This document shows positions 36,134 to 43,885 of a stretch of 64,000 bases of DNA, piece after piece. Made by a program: the position numbers and the translations under genes. The notes beneath the pieces are model-generated. The model was given only the letters and a program-made list of their open reading frames with translations. It was not told the DNA's origin and did no database searches. Origin of the DNA: Pseudoneobacillus sp052180215 (GTDB taxonomy: Bacteria > Bacillota > Bacilli > Bacillales > Cytobacillaceae); the NCBI RefSeq assembly GCF_052180215.1, contig NZ_CP197471.1, positions 2,638,001 through 2,702,000 on the forward strand, written 5' to 3'. The stretch's first letter is position 1. Each line of letters opens with the position of its first letter.

Positions 36134-37657
36134 TTATTTGTTCAACTGTCCTTTTAGAATTTCGACAGCTTTTTGAACTTGAGGATCGTTCTTAATAAGT
36201 GTTTCACGAACATTTTCCATCAGCTTTATCGTAGTATCTCCTTTTAAGACACCGTTTGCTTCTAGTTTGTTATCCTTTTGGAATTGGATCACTGTATCCT
36301 TCATCTTTTCATCAAAGAAGCTATCCATTTTGCCTGGATCATAGCCTAAGGCTTTTAACATTTGTTCTGCTCCACTAACTTCACTTGAAGACATCGACAT
36401 TGATAATTCTTTATCCGGGTCAAGGAAAGGAAGATTCGCATATTGAGGCAATTGAACCTTGTAGTCTGGCTCAATACCCTTTTGATGAATCCAATTACCT
36501 TTAGGAGTTAACCATTTTGCTGTCGTATACTTCATATTAGAACCATCTTGCAAATCTTGAGCTGTTTGGACAGTCCCTTTACCAAAAGATTTTTCCCCTA
36601 CAAGAGGAACGTTTGCGGATTCTTTGACAGCAGCGGCCAAGATTTCAGATGCACTTGCACTACCTTTATCAATAATCACAACAAGCGGCAAATCTGTACC
36701 ATTATCATTATTTGATTTATATTCCTTCACATTGCCATTGCGGTCTTCCACTTTAAATAATACTTTACCTTCTGGAACAAATAAGCTAGAAATTTGAATA
36801 GCTTGGTCTAAAAGACCACCTGGGTTTTGTCTTAAATCTAAGACAAGGCCTTTCATACCTTGTTTTTGAAGATTATTTAATGTTTCCACTAACTCCTTAG
36901 AAGTATTTTCAGAGAAGCTCGTAATGGAAACCTTGGCAATATTATCTTCTAATAATTCGCCGTAAACGGTTTGCAATGGAATCGTGTCACGAACAATCGG
37001 TACAGTTATCGGGTCATCCGTTCCAGGACGTTGGATTGTTAACTCTACCTTTGATCCTTTTTTACCGCGTATTAATAAAACTGCTTCAGTTGTACTCATA
37101 CCTTGCAGACTTTTATTATCCACCGTTAGGATAATATCATTAGGTTTTAACCCAGCTTTTTCAGCAGGGGAACCTTTTATTGGAGAGACAATCGTAATAT
37201 GCCCATCCTTTTCTTGAATTTCTGCACCAATCCCCTCAAATGAAGAGGAAATACTGTTATGGAATCCTTCTGCTTCTTCTACATTCATATAATCAGAATA
37301 TGGATCATCTAAAGCTTCTAGCATACCATTGATCGCACCATTAACTAATTTATCATCGTCTAAATCTTTATAGTAGTTATCTTTAAGAGTATCATAAGCG
37401 GAGAAAAGCTTATCAAATTCTCTTCTTTCTACGCTTACAACATCAACAGCTTTTTCATCCCCAAAAGCTAATACAAATGTCGTAATACCGGCAGACAGAA
37501 AAATAACAAAGAAAATTAGCATGATAAAATAAAATCGTTTCATTTTTACATATCCAGCACTTTTTAAAGGTGTTTCATGCTCAGAATCTTTATGCTGTTC
37601 CTGAGTTTCTTTTTGCTCTAATTTCTCATCTTCCACATTCTTCACCACTTTCACCAT
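36134..37657 (-). CDS. ctpB: carboxy-terminal processing protease (S41, CtpB-like)
   Basis: This 507-residue protease has an N-terminal cytoplasmic tail, a membrane anchor (about residues 42-66), a PDZ domain (about 115-205), the S41 core and a peptidoglycan-binding domain (about 425-500). The catalytic serine lies in IDKGSASASEILAAA (near 334) and the lysine in GEKSFGKGTVQ. In B. subtilis CtpB cleaves SpoIVFA to trigger sigma-K activation, and the paralogue CtpA has a similar build. The annotated ATG has no clear ribosome site, so a GTG up to seven codons later may be the real start. Confidence 0.87.
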   Translation of the reverse strand: MVKVVKNVEDEKLEQKETQEQHKDSEHETPLKSAGYVKMKRFYFIMLIFFVIFLSAGITTFVLAFGDEKAVDVVSVERREFDKLFSAYDTLKDNYYKDLDDDKLVNGAINGMLEALDDPYSDYMNVEEAEGFHNSISSSFEGIGAEIQEKDGHITIVSPIKGSPAEKAGLKPNDIILTVDNKSLQGMSTTEAVLLIRGKKGSKVELTIQRPGTDDPITVPIVRDTIPLQTVYGELLEDNIAKVSITSFSENTSKELVETLNNLQKQGMKGLVLDLRQNPGGLLDQAIQISSLFVPEGKVLFKVEDRNGNVKEYKSNNDNGTDLPLVVIIDKGSASASEILAAAVKESANVPLVGEKSFGKGTVQTAQDLQDGSNMKYTTAKWLTPKGNWIHQKGIEPDYKVQLPQYANLPFLDPDKELSMSMSSSEVSGAEQMLKALGYDPGKMDSFFDEKMKDTVIQFQKDNKLEANGVLKGDTTIKLMENVRETLIKNDPQVQKAVEILKGQLNK

Positions 37658-37754
37658 AACAAAACTAAAAGATAAATGCCCTTAGGTCTTAGAATAACAT
37701 TTTTCGCACTAAATTAAAAAAGAAATGTTGTCCAAATCTAAAAAGTTCCTTTAT

Positions 37755-37797
37755 CGCATTAAAGCGTCGGGGGTCAGACCCCCGGCGCTTTAATGCG
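37755..37797. repeat. near-perfect 43-nt palindrome (GGGGGTC-A-GACCCCC core)
   Basis: CGCATTAAAGCG (37755-37766) pairs with CGCTTTAATGCG (37786-37797) and CGGGGGTC with GACCCCCG around a single A, with one facing mismatch. It lies between ctpB and ldcB. No U tract follows on the minus strand. The GGGGGTCAGACCCCC core is a motif I recall from dispersed repeats in Bacillaceae. Confidence 0.7.
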
Positions 37798-37808
37798 TTT
37801 TAGTGCTA

Positions 37809-38705
37809 CTATATTTTTTTTACGGTATTAAAATATTCCTCTAATGTCCAGTTCTTTTCGTAGATAATCGTTGCCGCTTGCACACCCACATAACGGAAAT
37901 GCCATGGTTCGTATTGATAGCCAGTAATGGCTTCTTTCCCTTCTGGATATCTTAATATAAATCCAAACTGGTGAGCATTTTCAGCAAGCCACATACCCTC
38001 TTTGGATGTACCGAATTTCTCTGTCAGTAATAGCCCTTCATTTCTACTTGAAATATCCATTGATAATCCGGTTTGATGTTCACTTTGTCCAGGATAAGCT
38101 ACAGCTTCAAGTGCCTTTTTTTCACCAACCTTTTGTACCTCAGCCTTAAATAATTGGTCTTGGTAGGCATACGAGCGATATCCTGAGACAGCAAAAAGCT
38201 CTATACCCGCACTTTTAGCATTTAAAAACATCTTTTCCAAAGCCACAGCGGCTTCCTGTCTTAAATAGCTCTTCTCTATCTTTTGATTACCAAATGAAAA
38301 ACTCACATTGGGTCTAGTCAGATCTTTCGGTAAAAATGTAGATGGAAGTCCATATTGTTTATTTACCAAAGCTAGAGTATTTTCAGGGTTTTGAATAATA
38401 TTATGACCATTCATTTCTTTTATCTCATTAAAGTAAATACCATCTAATGTTAGAATGTCCTCATTATTTTCATCCTGTTGTTGTTGGTCATTTAAAGAAG
38501 AAGTGGTTTCATTTTCATTGCCTGCTTCGGTTAAATCCTCTTTTTCTTCTACAACAGCTTGTCCATTGTTTTGTTCTTGTTGTATCTTTTGACCATTATT
38601 ATCTTCTTTTAAAAATGGAATTTTTCCTGTAAAAGCATCTAAACGAGTACAACCTGATGCTACTAGGACAAAACCCATCATGCCTAATAGTAATAATTTC
38701 TTCAT
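37809..38705 (-). CDS. ldcB: D-alanyl-D-alanine / L,D-carboxypeptidase lipoprotein
   Basis: The 298-residue lipoprotein has the lipobox VASGC (Cys19), then a Gln/Glu/Asn-rich linker to about residue 80 and a VanY-type M15 peptidase domain. SGYRSYAYQDQLF, SEHQTGLSMDIS (His and Asp zinc ligands) and EPWHFRYVG (catalytic Glu and His) are intact. It trims peptidoglycan stem peptides outside the membrane. deoD lies just upstream, the same order as yodJ(ldcB)-deoD in B. subtilis. Confidence 0.9.
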   Translation of the reverse strand: MKKLLLLGMMGFVLVASGCTRLDAFTGKIPFLKEDNNGQKIQQEQNNGQAVVEEKEDLTEAGNENETTSSLNDQQQQDENNEDILTLDGIYFNEIKEMNGHNIIQNPENTLALVNKQYGLPSTFLPKDLTRPNVSFSFGNQKIEKSYLRQEAAVALEKMFLNAKSAGIELFAVSGYRSYAYQDQLFKAEVQKVGEKKALEAVAYPGQSEHQTGLSMDISSRNEGLLLTEKFGTSKEGMWLAENAHQFGFILRYPEGKEAITGYQYEPWHFRYVGVQAATIIYEKNWTLEEYFNTVKKI

Positions 38706-38860
38706 GTCTTTCCACCCTGTCTTTTTCTATTTCTTATTGGCAATATATCTATTTTAACATTAATCGTAAAACAGTCTATTGGACTTATCAACTAATTAAG
38801 GAAAAAGATGCATGGGGTAATAGGGAATATTAGTTATTACTTTATGAAAAAGGGCATAAA

Positions 38861-38891
38861 AAAGATAAGCTTCTTTAAAAAGCTTACCTTT
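38861..38891 (-). terminator. terminator of deoD
   Basis: AAAG-TAAGCTT pairs with AAGCTTA-CTTT, with a T run on the minus strand. Confidence 0.7.
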
Positions 38892-38898
38892 TGAATTT

Positions 38899-39600
38899 TT
38901 ATTTAATAGCTGCTTCTAATGCAACTTCTATCATGTCATTGAATGTTGTTTGACGTTCTTCTGCTGTTGTTTCTTCTCCAGTCAAAATATGATCACTTAC
39001 TGTTAAAACGGAAAGTGCTTGGCGACCAAACTTGGCTGCTAAAGTGTATAATGCACTTGTTTCCATTTCTAATGCAAGAATTCCATATTTTGCCCATTTT
39101 TCATGGTCAGCATTGTCATTATAAAATAAATCAGCAGTAAATACATTTCCTACTTTTAAATTTAAGCCTTTTTCTAAACCTGCATCATATGCATTTTTTA
39201 ATAATTCAAAGTTTGCAGTTGGAGCGTAATCGATTCCACCAAACGTTAAACGATTCATTTGAGAATCAGTTGATGCGCTCATGGCTAAAATAACATCTCT
39301 AACCTTTACATCTTTTTGGATCGCTCCACATGTACCTACACGAATTAATTTTTGAACATTGTAGCTTTGCATTAATTCTGTGATATAGATAGAAATGGAA
39401 GGAACACCCATTCCAGTTCCTTGAACAGATACTCTTTGCCCTTTGTAAGTACCAGTGTATCCGAACATGTTTCGAACTTTATTGTAACGTTCTGCACCTT
39501 CTAAAAAATTTTCTGCTATGTATTGTGCACGAAGTGGGTCTCCAGGTAATAAAACGATTTCTGCAATTTGATTTTCTTTAGCTTCAATATGGATACTCAT
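38899..39600 (-). CDS. deoD: purine nucleoside phosphorylase, DeoD type
   Basis: DeoD splits purine ribonucleosides and deoxyribonucleosides with phosphate to free base and sugar 1-phosphate. The 233-residue length, LLPGDPLRAQYIAE near the N terminus, RVGTCGAI (near 87), LEMETSALY (near 178) and TVSDH (near 202) are those of hexameric low-molecular-weight phosphorylases. It has its own terminator, so ldcB probably has a separate promoter. Confidence 0.95.
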   Translation of the reverse strand: MSIHIEAKENQIAEIVLLPGDPLRAQYIAENFLEGAERYNKVRNMFGYTGTYKGQRVSVQGTGMGVPSISIYITELMQSYNVQKLIRVGTCGAIQKDVKVRDVILAMSASTDSQMNRLTFGGIDYAPTANFELLKNAYDAGLEKGLNLKVGNVFTADLFYNDNADHEKWAKYGILALEMETSALYTLAAKFGRQALSVLTVSDHILTGEETTAEERQTTFNDMIEVALEAAIK

Positions 39601-39741
39601 TTTTTAACCTCCATTTTACATTAGTTGTCAGACTTCCTACCATTTCAATCATACCATATTCTTTAACTTCTAAAAACTACCTGAGCATTTTTTTCTTTAG
39701 AAGGAAAAGCTAATTATAGATTGTCCAAGGAGGAGATCTAT

Positions 39742-39867
39742 ATGCCAAAACAACAAATGAGTAAAAAACTTCAGCAAGCCGTACAACACGCAAATGAAAC
39801 AAACCCTAAATCGCGTTCTGGAGGCAATCTTCCAATGAACCGAGATAAAATGAAAAACCCTAAATAA
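39742..39867 (+). CDS. small spore-protein-like basic peptide, 41 aa
   Basis: MPKQQMSKKLQQAVQHANET is followed by a Lys/Asn/Gly-rich tail (SRSGGNLPMNRDKMKNPK). AAGGAGGAGATCTAT precedes the ATG. Composition and size are like minor small acid-soluble spore proteins, but I cannot name the family. A second small gene follows 13 nt later in the same operon. Confidence 0.65.
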   Translation: MPKQQMSKKLQQAVQHANETNPKSRSGGNLPMNRDKMKNPK

Positions 39868-39880
39868 GGAGGAAGTAATG

Positions 39881-40009
39881 ATGGGTAAAAAACATCGTGC
39901 TAGAATCAAGGGGCAAAAAAAGAATAACCACATTCCACCAGAGGCTATTGTAGCTGAACATGAGGCACATGCAAAAGAAAATAGTCCTACCGGAGGACGT
40001 AAACGATAG
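39881..40009 (+). CDS. small basic protein, 42 aa
   Basis: MGKKHRARIKGQKKNNHIPP leads to EAIVAEHEAHAKENSPTGGRKR. TAAGGAGGAAGTA lies upstream; the ATG at 39881 is better spaced than the one at 39878. The ribosome site overlaps the stop of the previous small gene, so translation may be coupled. The very basic, disordered character again suggests a spore-core protein. Confidence 0.65.
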   Translation: MGKKHRARIKGQKKNNHIPPEAIVAEHEAHAKENSPTGGRKR

Positions 40010-40013
40010 AAAC

Positions 40014-40053
40014 AAAAAAATCCCAAGTTCATATTCAACTTGGGATTTTTTTT
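40014..40053. terminator. bidirectional terminator
   Basis: AAAAAAATCCCAAGTT pairs perfectly with AACTTGGGATTTTTTT, between the small spore-type genes and yodL. Confidence 0.9.
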
Positions 40054-40073
40054 ACTTATTTACTATAGCTGGG

Positions 40074-40382
40074 TTATCTTACATGAACTCGATTAATTTT
40101 TGTCCAACCACCGGATCTCAATTGATAATAATGTTTACCAAGCCAACCTTCATCTATTAAAATGATATCCCCAGTTCTAATATAGGTACCTTCGTAATCT
40201 GTCGGGATAAAATCAGCCACATTGAATAACCGAAAAGCGTGTTCTAAGCATTCCTGATGATTGCTTCCTGTAAGGGTTGTACGGTATACGGGCTTATAAC
40301 CCTTTTGCTGTAAAAATTGAGGTGCTTGAAAAATGGTTACATCATAAGAATGGTTTAATAATTTTAATTTTACTTTTAACAA
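40074..40382 (-). CDS. yodL: YodL-family protein
   Basis: This 102-residue protein contains HSYDVTIFQAPQFLQQKGYK, TGDIILIDEGWLGKHYYQL and ends GGWTKINRVHVR, as I recall for YodL of B. subtilis. YodL was reported to alter cell shape through MreB when overproduced. The position next to deoD and ldcB matches B. subtilis. AAAAGTT-rich sequence precedes the ATG and the ribosome site is GGGGTGG farther up. Two Spo0A-box-like sites lie 50-90 bp upstream. Confidence 0.85.
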   Translation of the reverse strand: MLKVKLKLLNHSYDVTIFQAPQFLQQKGYKPVYRTTLTGSNHQECLEHAFRLFNVADFIPTDYEGTYIRTGDIILIDEGWLGKHYYQLRSGGWTKINRVHVR

Positions 40383-40434
40383 CGTGTACCACCCCTAATA
40401 GTATATTGTTACAACTTTAATTAGAGATAGCACG

Positions 40435-40469
40435 TGTCGAATCCTTTATCTAATTTTGTCAGTGTCAAA
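40435..40469. promoter_or_regulatory. two Spo0A-box-like sites upstream of yodL
   Basis: TGTCGAA at 40435-40441 and TGTCAAA at 40463-40469 both match the 0A-box core TGTCRAA, in the same orientation, 28 bp apart, upstream of yodL. The short core makes chance matches likely. The rest of this gap (40470-40675) shows nothing else I can name. Confidence 0.35.
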
Positions 40470-40675
40470 ATAGTTTCCGACTAATTTCTACATACACTAA
40501 ACTAAAAAATAGGATGAAAATCCCAAGGTTTTAATCTATTTTTAATACTCTGTGACTTTATTTATGATGAAACATAGATATTTCATTTGAAAAAACCTCC
40601 AATTGCGAACATATAAGAATTCGACAATCTTATCATCAGATAAGTCTAAAGGACGATTTTTTATCCGCACTTTCC

Positions 40676-40700
40676 GACAAAAAAGATGCTCAATCATGAG
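40676..40700 (-). terminator. distal half of the spo0M terminator, split by the IS
   Basis: AAAAAAGATGCTCAATCATGAG here and ATCATGAGCACCTCTTTTTT at 42405-42424 join, when the IS is removed, into AAAAAAGA-TGCTCA-ATCA-TGAGCA-CC-TCTTTTTT. That is a standard intrinsic terminator just after spo0M. Confidence 0.75.
40693..40700. repeat. 8-bp target duplication, left copy
   Basis: ATCATGAG at 40693-40700 is repeated at 42405-42412, directly outside both ends of the IS. Confidence 0.75.
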
Positions 40701-40731
40701 GAGGGCACTGAAAAAGTCTCTCAAATATTTT

Positions 40732-40779
40732 AAAAGTACCCCTTCCTTCAAATTTTTTTGAAGAAAGGGGTACTTTTTT
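40732..40779. terminator. insulating terminator inside the left end of the IS
   Basis: AAAAGTACCCCTT-CTTCAAA pairs with TTTGAAG-AAGGGGTACTTTT and a T run follows, 43 bp before the transposase ATG. Confidence 0.8.
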
Positions 40780-40821
40780 GTCGTATAATTGATGTACTAA
40801 TATAAAGCGGGTGTGTTATAG

Positions 40822-42279
40822 ATGATTCCAAACCAACAGTCTTTGAGTTTTAGTCCATACATGGCACTTTACGATATTATCGTGCCAAAAGATAATATGC
40901 TTCGAAAAGTGAATGAACTCATTGATTTTTCCTTTGTGTATGAGGAACTCAAGGACAATTATTGTCACGATAATGGAAGAAATGCCATTCACCCAATACG
41001 TATGTTTAAATATCTATTTTTAAAATCTATACACGACTTATCGGATGTTGATATTGTAGAACGTTCAAAGTACGATATGTCGTTTAAATATTTTCTAGAC
41101 ATGTCTCCTGAAGAAGAAGTCATTGACCCGAGTTCTTTGACAAAATTTCGAAAAATACGTTTAAAAGATGTTAATCTTTTAGATTTACTTATTAATAAAA
41201 CGGTAGAAATAGCGATTGAAAAGGAAATTATCAAAAGTAATTCTGTTATTGTGGATGCCACTCACTCGAAAGCTCGTTATAATCAAAAGTCTCCTAAAGA
41301 AATATTGATGGATAAATCAAAGCTTCTTCGAAAAGCAATCTATCAAATTGATGAAAGTATTAAGAATCAGTTTCCACCAAAATCCTCCACAGATGTATTA
41401 GAAGATGAAATCGAGTATTGCCAAAAGCTAATGGATGTAGCCAAAAATAATGAGGTAATCCGTGAATACCCAAAAGTGAAAGAAAAAATGAACTTACTAA
41501 AAGAAACCCTTGAAGATATGAATGAACAGCTTCAGATGTCCAATGATCCAGATGCGCGAGTGGGTCATAAGACAGCTGATTCTTCCTTTTTTGGCTATAA
41601 AACACATCTGGCAATGAGTGAAGAAAGGATTATCACTGCCGCAGTGATTACAACAGGCGAAAAGAATGATGGAAAACAATTAGAAACATTAGTCGAGAAA
41701 AGTAAAAAAGCTGGGATGGAAGTAAAAACGATAATCGGTGATACTGCTTATTCTGAAAAGGGAAATATCGAGTACGCAAATACAAATGAAATAAATTTAG
41801 TAGCTAAATTAAACCCTTCTGTTACTCAAGGATATCGTAAAAAAGAAGAAGAGTTTGAATTTAATAAAGACGCTGGGATGTACGTTTGTAAAGCTGGACA
41901 TCTGGCAATAAGGAAAGCTAGACAAGGAAAAAAAGATGTAGCTGTCAATCAAGTAGACACTTATTATTTTGATGTAGAAAAATGTAGAGTTTGTCCATTT
42001 AAAGACGGATGTTATAAGGAAGGTGCTAAAAGTAAGAGGTACTCTGTAAGCATTAAATCAAATGTGCATACAGAACAAATAAAATTTCAAGAAAGCGACT
42101 ATTTTAAAGAGAAATCGATGGAGCGATATAAAATAGAAGCTAAGAATAGCGAATTGAAACATAGACACGGGTATGATGTTGCAGATTCCTCGGGTCTAAT
42201 TGGCATGCATTTGCAAGGGGCAATGGCTATCTTCACAGTGAATGTGAAAAGAATATTGACGCTAATGAACCAAAAATAG
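40822..42279 (+). CDS. IS1182-family transposase
   Basis: The intact 485-residue DDE transposase has an N-terminal domain with FSPYMALYDIIVPKDNMLRK. The catalytic region includes VIVDATHSKARYN (first Asp, near residue 145), IIGDTAYSEKGN (second Asp, near 305) and the glutamate of RYKIEAKNSELKHRHGYD (near 439). A zinc-like cysteine group CRVCPFKDGCYKEG lies between them. Family assignment is from this arrangement and from similarity to the second transposase at 62721. Confidence 0.9.
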   Translation: MIPNQQSLSFSPYMALYDIIVPKDNMLRKVNELIDFSFVYEELKDNYCHDNGRNAIHPIRMFKYLFLKSIHDLSDVDIVERSKYDMSFKYFLDMSPEEEVIDPSSLTKFRKIRLKDVNLLDLLINKTVEIAIEKEIIKSNSVIVDATHSKARYNQKSPKEILMDKSKLLRKAIYQIDESIKNQFPPKSSTDVLEDEIEYCQKLMDVAKNNEVIREYPKVKEKMNLLKETLEDMNEQLQMSNDPDARVGHKTADSSFFGYKTHLAMSEERIITAAVITTGEKNDGKQLETLVEKSKKAGMEVKTIIGDTAYSEKGNIEYANTNEINLVAKLNPSVTQGYRKKEEEFEFNKDAGMYVCKAGHLAIRKARQGKKDVAVNQVDTYYFDVEKCRVCPFKDGCYKEGAKSKRYSVSIKSNVHTEQIKFQESDYFKEKSMERYKIEAKNSELKHRHGYDVADSSGLIGMHLQGAMAIFTVNVKRILTLMNQK

Positions 42280-42304
42280 GGAATAGAATAACTACTCAAA
42301 ACAC

Positions 42305-42352
42305 AAAAAGACAGTTCGGAATCCAAAAAAATGGATGTGAACTGTCTTTTTT
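42305..42352. terminator. terminator inside the right end of the IS
   Basis: AAAAAGACAGTTC pairs with GAACTGTCTTTTT, with an inner ATCC/GGAT stem, 25 bp after the transposase stop. Confidence 0.85.
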
Positions 42353-42404
42353 ACTTTAATGGTTCAAGCACACTTTTGAAAAACGAAAGTTTTTCAGTGC
42401 CCTC

Positions 42405-42412
42405 ATCATGAG
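42405..42412. repeat. 8-bp target duplication, right copy
   Basis: ATCATGAG, identical to 40693-40700. Confidence 0.75.
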
Positions 42413-42425
42413 CACCTCTTTTTTA

Positions 42426-43196
42426 TTATGAATATTTTTCAATGACTGCTTGCAGTTTACTACGTAAGTTCGGCAATTCATTTGTTGAAACGGATATTCT
42501 AATATTGGTTTCATCCATTTCCAAAGCTTCTGATAAAAATCCAGCCAAACCTCTTGCTTTTCTATCTACCTGCATATAAATATCCATTTGATCATTTGAA
42601 ATCGTAAAAAACACTAATTCAAGCTCATCAAGTCTTCCACGGAATGGTCCTGAAACTGGTACAAACTCAAACTCCTGTACAAACGGAAGTCTTTTTCTTA
42701 GTCGATAAGAAGCTTGTTGGCAATCAGCCTCACGCATACGGAAGCCTAATTCCTCAACAGCCTGAAAAACACCTGACATTAATGGATTCGGAACAACTCG
42801 GATATAGTCTTTATCCGTTGGATCCACTGCACTTTTTATATCTAAACCAGTATTCACCCATACTTTAGTTCTTCCTAATGAAATGGGTGTATCATTTGGG
42901 AGCACAAATGAGAAGGGAATTTCTTTTCGTTCATTTGGTTGGATGGTAAATGAATCCACTAAACGAAAACGATCAATTTGAGCAGAAACCGTATACTTCT
43001 TATCATCCGATTCTTTCACATAAGTTGTATTTAAAGATAAATAAATCTCATCTACCTTCTGTTCAATATTTCCACCCTGAATTTGAACTACTCCTTTTAC
43101 TTGTTCACCAAGAGTTAGAGTATCTTTTTCAAGTTTTGTGTCTACCTTAGCAGCACCAATTCCAACACTAGCAAATACTTTGTTAAAAAATGACAT
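42426..43196 (-). CDS. spo0M: sporulation-control protein Spo0M
   Basis: The 256-residue arrestin-like beta-sandwich protein starts MSFFNKVFASVGIGAAKVDTKL and contains GEQVKGVVQIQGG and VDEIYLSL. It matches Spo0M in length and sequence character; its two arrestin-type domains span about residues 10-130 and 140-250. Spo0M affects entry into sporulation and cell division through protein contacts. The normal terminator after the stop codon is split by the IS, so transcripts may now read into the element. Confidence 0.92.
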   Translation of the reverse strand: MSFFNKVFASVGIGAAKVDTKLEKDTLTLGEQVKGVVQIQGGNIEQKVDEIYLSLNTTYVKESDDKKYTVSAQIDRFRLVDSFTIQPNERKEIPFSFVLPNDTPISLGRTKVWVNTGLDIKSAVDPTDKDYIRVVPNPLMSGVFQAVEELGFRMREADCQQASYRLRKRLPFVQEFEFVPVSGPFRGRLDELELVFFTISNDQMDIYMQVDRKARGLAGFLSEALEMDETNIRISVSTNELPNLRSKLQAVIEKYS

Positions 43197-43273
43197 TTTA
43201 TTCCCTCACCTCATTAATAATTTCATTCTCAGGCTATATGTACGATTGATAAAAAAGAAAGTTTCAGTGTGAC

Positions 43274-43301
43274 GAAAAAATAGCGAGTCTCTTGACCCGC
43301 T
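43274..43301 (-). terminator. terminator of yozD
   Basis: AGCG-GTC pairs with GAC-CGCT around TCTT, with a T run on the minus strand; the stem is imperfect. Confidence 0.55.
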
Positions 43302-43308
43302 TCTTTCC

Positions 43309-43479
43309 TTATTCATCTACATCTTCATCAATAATGCATTTTTCTATTAAGTATTCAAAGGTGATATCTGCGATTTCTTCAAGCTCTTCTTCTGTTGGTA
43401 CGTAACCTCTTCTAACAAGCTCGTGAAAGAAAAATTCAGCAATTTCCTCCGTATCAATAAATACTTCAATTTCTTTCAT
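43309..43479 (-). CDS. yozD: YozD-like small acidic protein, 56 aa
   Basis: MKEIEVFIDTEEIAEFFFHE continues LVRRGYVPTEEELEEIADITF and ends EKCIIDEDVDE, as I recall for YozD of B. subtilis. AAAGGGGGGAGATGCG precedes the ATG. The position in the yod block supports the assignment. The function is unknown. Confidence 0.82.
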   Translation of the reverse strand: MKEIEVFIDTEEIAEFFFHELVRRGYVPTEEELEEIADITFEYLIEKCIIDEDVDE

Positions 43480-43732
43480 CGCATCTCCCCCCTTTAAGCT
43501 ATTCAGAATAACATTTTACTCTGAATGCATATCTGTACGGATTTCTTTTTAGTCCATTGTTAGGAAAGTTGTCTATCTCAATAGAAAGTTTTTCTTTAAA
43601 AATGTATGAAGCTAGCACTCTTTTCATGCTATTTACTTTATTCCTCACAAAGTTATCTTGATTTTTTATAGTTGGAAGAATAATTAGAAAGGACAAGCAT
43701 ATATTTTAGAAAAAACGAGGGAGGAATTTGAA

Positions 43733-43885
43733 ATGAATACTTTAATCGAAATGTTTAGGGAAGATGTTAATAATGAAGACGGTTTATTTACTAGATTGGC
43801 AACACAGTTTACATCTATTCTTTTTAAAGGAATCATTTTACTAGCTGTTCCTATTTTCACTTATTTCTGCATTAAATTATTTTAA
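43733..43885 (+). CDS. single-span membrane peptide, 50 aa
   Basis: MNTLIEMFREDVNNEDGLFT is followed by one hydrophobic helix (SILFKGIILLAVPIFTYFCI). GAGGGAGGAATTTGAA gives a very strong ribosome site. It overlaps the end of the convergent yodN gene by 4 bp. No family is recognised; YqzM-type peptides have a similar layout. Confidence 0.65.
   Translation: MNTLIEMFREDVNNEDGLFTRLATQFTSILFKGIILLAVPIFTYFCIKLF

Larger units (their letters stand above)
40701..42404. mobile_element. complete IS1182-family insertion sequence, 1704 bp
   Basis: The ends are GAGGGCACTGAAAAA inverted repeats (15 identical bases, then partial similarity), at 40701 and 42404. The flanks carry the 8-bp direct repeat ATCATGAG. 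One intact transposase gene fills the element. Strong hairpin terminators lie inside both ends (40732-40779 and 42305-42352), which would shield the transposase from outside transcription and end its own transcript. The element looks young: ends, duplication and reading frame are all intact. Confidence 0.88.

Noticed and set aside
40542..40751. 69-codon minus-strand ORF across the left end of the IS
   Set aside because: It starts inside the IS and runs out into the gap, so it is created by the insertion; no ribosome site.
43499..43696. 65-codon minus-strand ORF between yozD and the small membrane peptide gene
   Set aside because: It begins with TTG without a ribosome site, has no family features, and internal ATG codons are poorly spaced from GAGGA. 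It may be a remnant, but I cannot support it.
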